The notes under the pieces were generated by a model that had not been told where the DNA came from, did no database searches, and saw nothing but the letters and a program-made list of their open reading frames with translations. A program made the translations under genes and the position numbers. From Tipula vernalis (lineage: Eukaryota > Arthropoda > Insecta > Diptera > Tipulidae), in NCBI GenBank assembly GCA_958295665.1, contig OY282558.1, positions 116,240,838-116,304,837 of the forward strand: a DNA stretch of 64,000 nt. Reading direction: 5' to 3'. Below, one piece after another: positions 1-10,985 of the stretch. The first letter of the stretch is position 1. The number at the start of each line of letters is the position of its first letter.

Positions 1-847
1 ATGTTCTTTCTGCCACTTGGTTTCCCATATCTCGCCACTCCTGCAATAATGTTGCTGGCCAAATATATGCCAACTGTGCAGTGAACGAACCTCTCCTTCT
101 TTCCATCGCTACAACGCCAGCAACCGAAATTGCTCCAATTAAGTGAATGGTGGGGCCTCTTGATGTTGGAAGTTGTTGCACTTCTCTGGTACAAGCTCTT
201 GAACGGCCCTTTGTTCGGCGACAAAACCAATTAAAATTTGTTTTGTCGATCCACACTATATTTGTTTTCCTTGTTGGATATAACCGTTCAAAGTTTGAAC
301 ATATTCAGCCCGTGATTGGTTCACAATGAACTTTTTTGGAGGTCAATAGCCTGCCTTCTAGGTAATTCCCTATGGTTGACACTGATATCAATTGGTGGAT
401 GTTGTGCATAATTTTTTTTTTTACTTTTTTTAAGGTTACACTACAATCCTAACCCATGAAACAATTAAATCAATTTGGCCTTCCGTGAGAATTTTCGGCT
501 TAATTCTCCCTTTTGGAGCCATTTTGTCATACCTAGAATGAATCCAGTGAGATACGGTCTTGTATTTAATGTCCAACGTTTCAGCCAAAGTTGTCCAATC
601 CTCACCTCTGTTGGCACAGCTCGAAATCCTTTCACGGTCTTGGTTTGTATTTTTCTTATATTTCTTTCGATCAGCGGCATCAGTCCCTTCCAGGGGTGCC
701 CTGCAAATAGGACAAGCCGCAACGGGCATATTGCTTACAGGATTTGTACAGTTTGAGTGGAATAGATTGTAGGCATGGTTGCAACCGTACTACTGGAAGT
801 CTATTCATTGAAAACCGACAAATAGAGCAATCGTCCTTAAACTCCAT
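1..847 (-). pseudogene. IS630/Tc1-like DDE transposase with RING-like N-terminus, broken and cut by window edge
   Basis: Reading the minus strand from an ATG at 847, a first block carries a C-x2-C pair (DDCSIC). After a frameshift follow C-x-H-x5-H-x2-C (GCNHAYNLFHSNC) and C-P-I-C, together a RING-H2-like set of ligands. The same open frame (729 to 436) continues into a helix-turn-helix block (GEDWTTLAETLDIKYKTVSHW). A further frame gives ISVSTIGNYLEGRLLTSKKV near 395-340 and, from about 260 to 1, the DDE core start IVWIDKTNFNWFCRR and later HLIGAISVAGVVAMERRRGS. The first catalytic Asp is at 245-247. This order (HTH, then WIDxTNFN, then IGAIS) is that of the IS630/Tc1 DDE_3 transposases of invertebrates. 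Several frameshifts and stops show it is dead. The remaining catalytic residues lie outside the window. The RING-like half is physically fused to the HTH, which is unusual; I infer that the two were one protein. Confidence 0.8.
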
Positions 848-3697
848 TTTTAATATTATTTTATTTTATTTTATTTTTAATTTGACGCGATTACGAATGT
901 ATTGACTTGGTGAAGATTTTTTCAAAATAAATTTTTGTAGACATAGTGAATTACAATTGATGTTATTTGAAAAAATCTCTCTGAATTCGGATTGACTATT
1001 CTGAATTACAATTGATACTTTCTCAAGTGATTGAGTAATTATGTTTTCAATAAAAATATAAATTTGTAATAAGAATGATGTTCAATATTTATCACAACGT
1101 TTCAAAAAAACATCTGTATTTTGTGATTGGTGCGACAAGTGCTATTACAGTTTTAGATTTGTTTTCGACAGAATTTATGTCTCTTCTTTCGAGAATAAAA
1201 TTATTCTCCAGGTATTTCACTTTTTCATAAGGCTTTTTGTAATGTGAACTCAGCCTATTGTGTCGCAACATAAACAGCAAATTGAAAAGAGAAATTTTAT
1301 GAAAGTGATGTTACAACATGTCACCTTTGGTGTTAATCTTGTGGATCAGTTTATTTTAAATAATTTTTATTTAATTACATAATAACGAATTGTTTCACAT
1401 CATAACGAGGTTTTCGAATTTATTGGAAATTCGCATGGAGTTCTTTTCTACTTAGATTTTAGCGGCGGTATGTTAGAAGCTTATACAACCAAATATCTTT
1501 TAAAATTATTAAAATTGGCAGAAACCTACAAAGGTCTCGCACTCAGCGCACAGCAGGCCCATGCTGCAAAACTCTGCAATTTAGTAGATTTTGAAGATTT
1601 CCCCAGATTTTCTCTTCCGATTTTGTTATTAAGTAGTTGAATTGCAGAAATCAAATTTGAAACAAGCTATGAATCCTTAAAAATTGTTTAATTTATTTTA
1701 TTTTAAATTGATCATTTATCAAAAACATAATTTTCCATCAATTAAAGAAACTCCGCCAACTCCAGGAGGATTTTGTCGATATCAAAATAGGCATAGATGA
1801 TTTAAGATTTCAAAAATTAATTTAATTTTTCATGGCATACATCAGCGTAGAGAGACAAGACCCAAAATAATTTTCAGCCTGGAAAAATGTGGTTTTAACG
1901 ACAGTATATGTCTGCGGCCGGTGTCACATTTATGATTAATTTTAATTATCCGGTAAAAACAGAATACTTTTGCCGGTAACTGGTAACTGTGATACCGTAA
2001 AATTTACCGAACAACCTGTAAAGGTTTTACCAATATCGAGGATCTTTAGTTCCGGTATATCGAAGGAAGTTCCGATGTGCTTAAATTTAATTTTTGTAAT
2101 ATCGCACTTTGTTTAAATATAATTGCTTTGTTTGAGCTGAAGAGTCCATTTTGTTGGAAGACATTTTTTATCTTTTACTAGCACCAATTTTCTTTCATTT
2201 TTATTAACTGTGTAGTCAACTATTTCGGTAGCTTTCAGAGTCGCAATAGATACTCAGGGCACCGTATTTTCCAAAAAAATTTTGGATTATGTTTGTTAAA
2301 TACATAGGTATTTTGTTAAGCCAAGCCAACCTTGCTACCATCGATTTACTTTTTAGAAAGTTTACTAGTGTTAAGGCTCTCTAACTCTTTGTGCTCGGCA
2401 ATTATGGTAAAGGTCTTAAATTTAATGACGCTAACAATATTGTAAGCTCTTAAAAAGTTAATTTACGACCTCCATAGTAAAAATAAAATGCCACTCCGGT
2501 GCCTATTTCGGTAAACTGGAAAGCATTTCTCTGTCAATTGTTGTCATATGCAAATGAATTTTTAGCAGTTTGCTCCCTTTACAACGTTTGAGGGCAGCCA
2601 ATAAAAGATAAACGTAAACAAAAATTGTGCAACGACGGTTTACTTTATTAATTGTTTTTGTATACTAAAACGCAACAGAACGCAAAAGCTTTCACATAAA
2701 AAAAATTGATTGAAATTCTTATAGGACTTTATACTATTTGTTCTAGCGAATTCTAATTGCCGAAAAGCTACTCCGCTTGTTGAATACGTTAAAAGTTTTA
2801 GCCAGGTTTTAGCTCCCTTCCAATATTTATGGACGACCAGTTAGCTTTAGGTAGCTGGTTAGTACCTGACTGTATTTGTGACACAAAGTAGAACGTTTTG
2901 CTTTCGTTATATGAACCAAGACAGTTCATATACTTAGATTTTTTTGGTAATAGTTCAACAAAATTTAATTTCAACCTTGGAATTAACATCATTTGATTTA
3001 ATGGACCTGATTGGGTACTTCGTAGCAGTTTTAATGGTTTCATTGCCGTATATGTGGTCGTCGTAATTCCGTATGTCATATATTTATTGTATCTATTGAA
3101 AACTGGAGTCTTGAAATCCGTGAGTTTTTTTAATTACAAGAATTGGTCTATTTGTTTAGTTGTTATAAACAGGTTATAGTCTAAATGTTGACGTTGTTTT
3201 GTTTGTTTTGTTTGTTGTTTTCACCCAATTCAAACTATGAAAGCACGTTACATGTTGAATTCTTTTTTGTTTAGTCGAAATAACTTTGTTACCGTGACTT
3301 GAAAACCCTTTGGATTATACTATATGTAGTTCTAAATGAGATTTTTTAATATAAAAATTATATGAAAAGGATGCCGCTCTCTGTGGTCTCGTGTTAGTGG
3401 TTTAAACAAGTAAATTATAATCTGCAACACCACACTATCCTATGTAGAGGAAAATAAATGAACATGATTTTTATTTCACAACTTGATGAATTAGGGTTGT
3501 GTGGTCCAAAATAAAGGAGTATAGTGTATATTTTAAAATTGGACGTACCGCCAAATTATCCTTCAGTACATATTGACAAAACCGCAAAACTATAATCAAA
3601 AAACTTCTCACTCTGATATTATGTTATACCGCAAATTTCATTCTTTCTATATATCCACATACAAATAAATAAAAATGTTTCTTTATATAATTCACAG
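848..3697. other. No gene recognised
   Basis: AT-rich DNA with short runs of A and T. I see no recognisable coding domain, tandem array or long inverted repeat. If the T-box exon downstream belongs to a live gene, this is probably its intron, and the 3' part contains the splice acceptor just before 3,698. Confidence 0.5.
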
Positions 3698-3880
3698 CAA
3701 ATCATCTTAAATTCAATGCATCGTTATCAACCGCGCATTCATTTGGTACAGCTCAATAATCATAAATCACACAAAAAATTTCCATCAACATACCATCAAT
3801 TACAGCAACGCTACGAACACAAAACATTTGTTTTCCATGAAACTGAATTCATTGCAGTTACAGCCTACCAAAATCAATTG
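3698..3880 (+). CDS. T-box transcription factor, internal exon of the DNA-binding domain
   Basis: A 183-bp exon, phase 0 at both ends, follows an acceptor (tataattcacag) and precedes a consensus donor (gtaagt at 3,881). It encodes 61 residues starting [19 protein letters not shown] and ending [14 protein letters not shown]. These are the T-box signatures for the central DNA-binding sheet: ILNSMHKYQPR and the ET-F-AVTAYQN strand. Known T-box exons often end just before the next block (ITKLKID). The stretch between the two motifs ([22 protein letters not shown]) is a family-specific loop, longer than in the omb/TBX2 group. [10 protein letters not shown] and AYQNQL suggest the TBX1/org-1 or TBX20/midline/H15 groups, but I cannot assign an orthologue. 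A His replaces the usual Pro in the FPET motif (FHET). No upstream or downstream T-box exon was recognised in the window, so flanking introns must be long or the exon is orphaned. The protein class is nuclear and developmental; that role is family knowledge. Confidence 0.9.
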
Positions 3881-4959
3881 GTAAGTCCCTTCCTTCTTTT
3901 AAGTCTCATATAATTTACTTTTCTAATATTTTTATTTATTTTTTGTACAAACATTCTTCTGATTACTTCTTAATTGACTGTTATTTTTCTTATATGCTCG
4001 CAGCTCGCGCATATATGCGATGCTATGTGTGGTATATAGACTGTGTTCGCATATACACAATAAAATTTACAAATATATCAACCGGAGATAAAAAAAAAAA
4101 AAACTTAAATAAACACGACAACAAATCTTTGTCAGAAGATATACAAAAATAAAAAACTAAAATCTTAAGAAATAAGAAGATATCAAGATATTTTGTTTCT
4201 TATAAGTCTTGTGTGTTTGTGTGTGTTTGTGTGTGTGCGCTGTGTATATTTTGTTCATGAAAGATGAGTGGAAAAATGACAAGAAATGATAAATGTCTTC
4301 TCATATATCTCACACATTGAGTTTTTTTTTATGTATCGAGTAGAAATTATAGTGGCGCCATCTATTATCCAAAAATAAGCGCTCATTGAAAAAAATAAAA
4401 AAAATAAATTAGTATTGTGTATACGGCTCTTTACGCATCCAACCCTTTACTAATGTGTGGTTTATTCAAATAAAGTCCCGAGTTTAATTCGTCTATCATT
4501 AATAGACTTTGGAGGGTTATCACCGTGTATATAACCGAATTTATTTATTTAACTCTTAAATTGATTGAAATTATTTGATTAGATTTGATTAATGTAGGTG
4601 TTGTATTTATGATTAATTGACAATGTTTAGCTCAGTATTTGATGATTCATTTCAAAAATTTCGTAGGTATATGGTATATAAATATGGTTAACCATAGTTT
4701 ATTGAAATTAATGTATTTATTGTATTGGTATGCGATGAGAATTATTTCCGATTTTGAGGTTCTCATAATAAATCTAATCGTTTTTTTTTGTTTTTGGGCC
4801 GAGCCATGCCAATTTGCATTTTTTAAATATTTAGCGCCATAGGTGATAGATCATGGCAATTTATTAATAATTTGGTTTGTGGTAATAAAGTGCTAACGTT
4901 TTTCTTACAACTGTAAAAGTTATATTGAACAATATTTCGTTGTTTTTTTTTTTTTTTTC
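3881..4959. other. Probable intron sequence, no gene recognised
   Basis: AT-rich sequence after the T-box donor. It contains an A-run at 4,089-4,101, a GT-rich low-complexity tract near 4,210-4,246 and a pyrimidine-rich acceptor-like run ending at ctcgcag (about 4,005). No in-frame T-box continuation follows that acceptor-like site. Confidence 0.45.
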
Positions 4960-5130
4960 AGAAGTTTAAACCTAAACAGACCTCGTTTTTATACGAAAAT
5001 TCAAAGGGCATGTTCAAAAATAAGCTAAAGTTATTTTTTATCTGTCGCCTCAGCTCTTTACTGGAACGAGTTACAAGATTTACCGTTAAATTCGGGTGCC
5101 CTTTTTAAAGGATCCAGTGATGGATCATGA
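4960..5130 (+). pseudogene. C-terminal fragment of a non-LTR retrotransposon ORF2
   Basis: The frame ending in tga at 5,128 reads SALYWNELQDLPLNSGALFK, the pattern (small residue, L-W-N-x-L-P-x-x-L ... F-K) found at the extreme C-terminus of CR1/Jockey-type ORF2 proteins, where it closes the polypeptide. The upstream part is out of frame or interrupted. It lies 5' of the endonuclease/RT piece at 6.0 kb on the same strand, so the two are not collinear parts of one insertion unless rearranged. The call rests on one short motif. Confidence 0.4.
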
Positions 5131-5396
5131 TAAACTTTATGTGCTGTTTTTGAGTCTTTCTGATATCTCAGGTCTAAGCAGGGAGAGATACGATTACAGA
5201 AAATTCATTCCCCCAGAACAGGGAGATTAAGAGAAAAGGACGATTATATTTTAAAATATTCTGGAAAATTTATCTTCAGGGTAGTAGTTGAATTATTTTT
5301 GGTAAACATTTTCCAATGAACCGATTGTATATTGACTTGAAATAAGTACAAACAAAATGCCCAAACCAATGTTTGGGAAAATGTTTTTGGACAAAC

Positions 5397-6035
5397 TCAA
5401 CTTTCGTCAAATGGAAAGTAATTCGTTTTATCTAGTCGAATTTCGTCTATCGGTCGAATTTCATATTTCGCTTTTTTTGTGTTACTTGGAGTAGGAGACG
5501 CTGTAGTCGACGATTGGCGACCTTTCTTCTTTGGTATATAATCTGATGATAGTAAAATCTTAGCAAGATGCAGCCTGAAGTTATAGAGATCGACCATTTC
5601 GTTTTTCTTAGTTGATTTGCTTGCCTCAATATCTCGTTTATATTCTATCCAAGAAGAAGCAACGGCAAAATCTAAGAAATGAGTAACCACTCTTAGTGTC
5701 CATTTCCTGCTTTTCATAAAAATACGGTAATATGCAATCATCCTCAGATTTCGTTGTATATGTCTGCTTTTTTATCAAATCCGATAAAACCAATATCGAC
5801 ATTTTCTATTATTATATCCGAACCTGACGAATTTCCGGTAGCTAAAACTCTTGCAGTTCCACTATTTGACGAGCTTAGATTATCAATTTCATTCACATCC
5901 AAAATGATTTCATGGTTTCATTTAATGTTGTTTTAGGTTTAGCTGGTATTAATACTTCATTCTCATTATCATCATCCGATGCATTGTCCGCAATGTCGAG
6001 CTCTGAATCGTTCTCGTTTAAAATTTCAACACTTT
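5397..6035 (-). pseudogene. piggyBac-like transposase relic
   Basis: The minus strand from about 6,020 reads an acidic, Asp/Glu/Ser-rich stretch (NDSELDIADNASDDDNEN), typical of piggyBac transposase N-termini, then a stop. After a frameshift comes the C-terminal block AYYRIFMKSRKWTLRVVTHF followed by LDFAVASSWIEYKRD (5,741 to about 5,630), which matches the conserved end of the piggyBac transposase domain (R-KW ... LD-AV-NAW--Y). A Lys/Ser/Thr-rich tail ends at 5,397. The acidic start and the C-terminal end are only about 300 bp apart, so the catalytic centre containing the DDD residues is missing. It is a non-functional, internally deleted copy. The non-LTR fragment on the plus strand begins exactly where the acidic block starts, which suggests one interrupted the other. 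Confidence 0.7.
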
Positions 6036-6036
6036 T

Positions 6037-7156
6037 ATGGATGAAATTTCTAGAATTATTCGCAATATTAAGGCAAGAAATCTTTTCATTGTTGGAGATA
6101 TTAACGTAGATATTCTTAATTTTCCAAATAGCTGCAATGACTATATGTTTCTTATGTCTTCCTGTGGTCTCGAATCTCTGACTAATGTTCCTACGCGTGT
6201 GACTTCAACATCAGCTTCTTGTATTGATCATTTTTTTGCTCGTCTCAAGTCTAACGATCTTTCTTGTCTAGCAGCGGCACCATTGGACCTTAAGATTTCA
6301 GACCATCATTTTATTGAAATAATATTCAAGATAACTCAAGTTTCGTTAGCAACCAATAATGTCGATGTTGGTCATAAGATGAAGCTCAATCTGGCATTGT
6401 TGACAGATACTCTTGAAAAATTGGATTGGAATTATTGACCATTATTTCTGATATACTAGAACATTGGGACACTTTTATTCAGGTGAAAACCAAACGTTTA
6501 CAACCTTGGATTTATTTTAACCTTGCCAGTCGTATTAACAAGAGAAACAAATTGCGCAATAAGTTGAAAAAATGTCCTGGTGATTCAGTTCTTCGGGATA
6601 TCTATGATAGTAATTGTAACCAAATCAATGCTGACATTAACAAGGAAAAAGAAATGTATTATTCCAATTGTTTTCTTCTCAATCGTGAAGATGTTAAAAA
6701 AACTGGAATCTCGTGAATGAAATTCTAACAAGGAAGCCTAAGATTTCTTCGATTAAAAGCATTCTATCTGAAAACGGTGAGCTTATTACTAGTGATTTAG
6801 AAATTTCCAATGCGTTTAATCATTATTTTACGAGTGTTGCTAATAAATTAAGAGCAAAGTTTAAATCGTATAACTCGTCTGTTAATTACGATTTGCCTTA
6901 TGATTACTGTTGTACTACTTTTTTAATGACTCCCGTATCCAATTATGAAATTATATCTATCATTAACTCATTGGAACCGAAGCAGTCAGTAGACAATGAT
7001 GGTCTTACTAATTATATATTGAAAGCTATTGTTAATTATGTCAGCCCCGTTCTTACCCATATTTTCAATCTTTGTTTCGTACAAGGAATTGTCCCTGAAA
7101 GACTGAAAACTGCTACTATTATTCCGTTTTTTAAAAAAGGGCAGGATTGGAACTAG
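6037..7156 (+). pseudogene. Non-LTR retrotransposon fragment: endonuclease to start of reverse transcriptase
   Basis: Three overlapping frames read one broken ORF2. 6,037-6,438 encodes the second half of an APE-type endonuclease: LFIVGDINVDILNF (catalytic GDFN-type motif, Phe replaced by Ile), SLTNVPTRVTSTSASCIDH and the terminal SDH motif (KISDHHFIEI). 6,426-6,716 is the basic linker (RLQPWIYFNLASRINKRNKL). 6,713-7,156 is the start of the RT domain, with the region-0/1 pattern NDGLTNYILKAIVNYVSPVL and the motif RLKTATIIPFFKKG. Frame changes fall near 6,430 and 6,712. The catalytic YADD region is absent because the fragment stops at 7,156. The domain order and motifs fit the Jockey/CR1 group. 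Confidence 0.8.
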
Positions 7157-8285
7157 CCTAAAGCCAAACAAACATTTATTGTTAATATTGTAAACAAAGT
7201 GTTTTCATACTGCACAAATAATTTTGAATACAAAATAAATGCACAAATAATTTTGCACCAAAAAACTGTCAACATTTTTTAAGTATTCCAAATTAGATAC
7301 TTTGGTGTAACTAATACAGTTTATTTCTTTTTAAAATATGGTTCAGATATTAATTACGAAGCAGAAGCGTTTTTGCTCCAAACCACAGGCACCAAGTCGT
7401 GGTCTGCACCCTCCCCTAAAAAAATAAAATAAAATAATTTTGATAAGATTTGAACAACAAGCAAAAATATTTATTGCTCAATATATTTAAATATCAGGTT
7501 ATTTTCAGTTTAGTCTGACTGAATATCGAGGTTCGCTTAAATCTTTCCATAAGAAAGACTTTTATGGAAGATGGATGCATCACCTCGATTAGCTACAATA
7601 TCCGCCGAGTTGTGAAATTCATTTTGTATATTTTGAAGAACGTCTTAAAATTATAGAGAATCTTAATAATTGAAGTAAAAACATAAGTTACAACAATTTT
7701 TTGAGCAACATTCAAAATATTTAACTTTTAACATTCTTAATACTTTAACTTGGTTACTACAAATATTCTAAAAAAAAAGTGGTTGAGCTTGATGAGATAT
7801 GCAAAGTAGTAGGTGGTAGTCAGAAAGAGACTGAAAAGATTATTAGATAAAGGGATGTTTAGAAAGATTGATTAGCACGAAAAATAAGATTTGAGATTGT
7901 ATTAGTTGCTTATAGTTGGAGCGCACTTATGAATTATGAACCTGAGGGTGGTTATTAAATGATTGACTAGTGTACTAAATTTTTCGATGTAGTTTTGTTG
8001 GATTACCAATTTAACGAAAATTATGCGAAACCTTTTTCATGTACGATGTTTTCGTTTCATCAGGATCACATGGATTTCTTCGCTATAAGTAAATAGTGCC
8101 GCTTTTCGATTCGAAATAATATCCAATATATAGTATACGTATGTATGAAATCAGCTGGATAAATCAGGTGTAATCAATATAATACCTCTGTTGTAGCATC
8201 TAGAATTTTAAACCTATTATTTGAACACTATAGTAGGTTATTTTTCAGATAGCCCCACAAAAATGTCTGGTAATACTAAATTGGG
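7157..8285. other. No gene recognised; contains a 65-nt hairpin
   Basis: AT-rich DNA. The one structured item is an imperfect stem-loop at 7,525-7,589, with outer arms atcgaggt/acctcgat and inner arms tcttccataa-like/ttatggaaga. I see no promoter, known ncRNA or coding signal. Confidence 0.4.
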
Positions 8286-8696
8286 CTATTTTGGTCGAAG
8301 GTTTCCAGTTCTCCAGTAAAAGCTGTTTTGTTTATTAACAGTGCCATTCAGACAAAAGTGTGCTTCTCCGCTTATGATGATTTTCTGCCAAAAGTTTGGT
8401 CCGATTTGGATGATATTTGCGCCGAATGGCATCAAATCGTTGATTAACTGAATTTTATATTCATACATTCTAAAGCCACACTTCAAAATTTGATGCAAAT
8501 TGATGGGAATATATCCCAATTGCGATGCACGCTTTTTTGTCAATATACCTATGTTTTCATTCATTTGAGCAACCCTTACGCTCCCTACTAATACGCGTTG
8601 TATACATACATTTGTAACAACACCACTTCGAGGACATTCTGCAGTTAAACATGTCGGTGTTTGTTTAAGTGCAAACAATCCAAGGTTTATGTTCAT
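8286..8696 (-). pseudogene. mariner/Tc1-type transposase relic
   Basis: A 136-codon frame reads RASQLGYIPINLHQILK, YKIQLINDLMPFGAN, FWQKIIISGEAHFCLNGTVN and KQNSFYWRTGN. This is the pattern of an insect DDE transposase: HTH (SQ-LGI-R-SL-RIL), linker (Y-IQLTQ-L-P) and first catalytic block (K-IIFSDEAHF-LNG-VNKQN-RYW). The catalytic Asp of SDEAHF is Gly here (SGEAHF), so it could not be active. The residue after LK is normally acidic or basic and the region is AT-degenerate. The second and third catalytic residues are missing after 8,286. No terminal inverted repeats were seen. Confidence 0.75.
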
Positions 8697-9929
8697 AAAA
8701 TTTAAGCATTTCTGGTTGCTGTTTTCAATCCTGGCTGGAGAACGCTAAAAAAAATTGTTAAAAAAATTTGAGAATGTTTAACCTGCATGTTTCATTGTTG
8801 TTGGATTTATTTGGATCCATCTCCGACTATCTAAAATCAGCAAGCGAAATTATGTGGTTACCTATTTTACGAAAATAACACGCTTACCGAAGTCAATGAA
8901 CAGGTAGTAGGATAAACATATTGAACGAAATTTTTTATGAAAATTGTGAAAATACTATAGTTAGAGCAATCTGTCGTTGAATCAGGATACAATTTACCCG
9001 TAAGGAAGGTGATTGAATTGGTGATATAAATCATACACAGTTTTTGGTTTCTTCCAATTAATTCGCTAATGCTTAAATAAATCGAAAAAGCATTTAATAT
9101 TTCGCTGTTTGGATTCCGTCACAGCTATCGATTATTCGAACTATATTTTGGATAAAATTATTTAACTTAAAGTCCAACAACGGAAAAAGTTTTGTTTTAT
9201 AGATTTTGTCGCTTCTTTATATTGAAATGTTTCAGATAATTTGCAAGGCGGGTTAAATCTGAAATACGATTAAATAGCAAATTTTAAAGAATGATATCGT
9301 TATACGAATCTCTTAGATTTCGAAAACCCAATTCTACAAAATAAAAACTGGTTTTATACTATTCTGCGAAACATTACATGTTGCTGAGACTGGTCACCTT
9401 CGAACAAGGCATACGGTTTCATTGTTATAATTGATACATTTTGAGTCGGGCAATAGCTTCATTTGAACTAGCATGTCGAGGGAAGTTTGAAATATCTGGG
9501 TAACGTATGCGACAGAAAATTAGAAGGAAAGTTACCCGTATCTCCCGAGTCACAAGGCGTCTAAAACTACAAAGAAGCAGGTCTACAATTGAAAATAAAT
9601 TGAATCGTTAAAGTATTCAAATCTCTGGCAAATATTAGAGGAAATGCTAACAAAACGAGTAAAAAGTTATACCGTAACAAAACAAAAGGAAACTCATGCG
9701 GCAACAAAGAAAACGATTTCCTCGAGAAAAAGCTTCGTGTGATGTTTGGCTTGATTTCAAAAAACTACCCATCTTATTGACCGTAATTCGTAAATTTTCT
9801 CCCCGTCTGTTTCCCAATTCAAGCTAATAAACGTAAAAAAGACAGACGAGACTAGACAAACGAGACTTGGCCGTGTATCCAACACAACGTCGTAATTTCA
9901 AGTGTGAATACCCGCGTAGTAAGGGTCGA
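8697..9929. other. No gene recognised
   Basis: AT-rich, degenerate sequence. No convincing domain on either strand and no array or long inverted repeat seen. It may hold further decayed parts of the adjacent transposon. Confidence 0.4.
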
Positions 9930-10290
9930 TTTGTATGGAAGGTACCCGATCCTCTTTATCTAAAGTTTCTGAAAGTCCTTCTATTCTCCGCCTTGACCAC
10001 ATAAGAAAAGTTTGGCGAAAAAAATCGTAATCGGAAAATCCATTCTCGAGATACCGTGGGTGCAGGTAGACCGATGAATATTTTTAACATCGGTCTGCAA
10101 GGACTAAAGTTATTGAAATCCTGCCAAAAACGGCTAAAGATTTTTTTTTTGTCCCACACCATTTTTCTCGAAGTTCTGAAGGTCCCTAACTTCGAAACAG
10201 AAAAATAATATCCGTCCGTCGGTCTAGATATCCGGATGTGGAGGTGGATTGGAATTTTCTTTCGCCAAATCTGTTTCTATGGTCAAGGTG
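9930..10290 (+). repeat. Dispersed repeat, copy 1 of the 'CGTTCTCGAGATA' family
   Basis: The block from gtatggaaggtacccgatcc through ttctcgagataccgtggg to ccgtccgtcggtctagat matches, in the same order, the segment at about 31,245-31,430 (gtatggcagttacccgaccc ... ttctcgagataacatgag ... cagacggacgg). The two are diverged but share spacing. It directly precedes the GTTGAG array. There is no coding signal; it seems to be part of a large non-coding interspersed element. Confidence 0.6.
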
Positions 10291-10985
10291 GACAGTTCAA
10301 AACGTGTTGAGTTGCTTTCGTAAGGGATTTGTTTGGGGTTGTGTTTAGGGCTTAGAGCGGGATTCAGTTGGGAATTTATTTGGTGTGAATTAAGGGGTGC
10401 GTTGGAAGTTAGCTTGACTTGAGTTGGTGTTGGGTTGTGTTAGAGTTGACTTAGTCGTTCAGTTGGGGATTTATTTGGGATTTGAGTTGAGATTTGAGTT
10501 GGAAATCTAAGTTGAATTCATCTGCATGTGTAATTTTTCGGATCGTGTTTATTTGAGAATTTGGTTTGGAGTTGAGTTTGAGGTTGGATTGAGGGTTTAG
10601 TTGTAGTCGAATAAGGTGTTGAATTGGAGTTGAGCGAGAGATTCAGTTGGGGTTTTATGTAGGGATTGAATCGAGGTTCGAGTTAGAGATTTAATAAGGT
10701 TGATTAATGTTTGGTTTAGGATCCAAGTTGATGTTGAATTTCCGTTGTATTTGAGTTGAGCTGAAGATGAGTTGAGGGATTAGTTGGAGCTTAGATTGAG
10801 TTTATTTTTCTTTGAAAAGATTTGATTTCGGCCTAGAGTTGGCCGTTGAGTTTGGAGTTGAGTAATGGGTTGAAATGTCACATGAGCTGTGATTGGTTTG
10901 GAGGTTGAGTTCGAGATTGAGTTGATGTTGAGTATGAAATTAATAGTAAAATTATAGCAAGTTAGATAGACTTGAAATGAGTTCA
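10290..10985 (-). repeat. Degenerate GTTGAG/CTCAAC tandem array
   Basis: About 700 bp dominated on the plus strand by variants of ttgagttg, gagttgagg and gagttgggg; the minus strand reads CTCAAC-type units. Units vary between about 10 and 20 bp and are strongly diverged, so this is an old simple-sequence array. It lies in the opposite orientation to the array at 13,230-14,345. Confidence 0.8.

Noticed and set aside
2798..3079. 93-codon minus-strand frame
   Set aside because: No domain was recognised, codon composition is that of AT-rich background, and there is no supporting signal.
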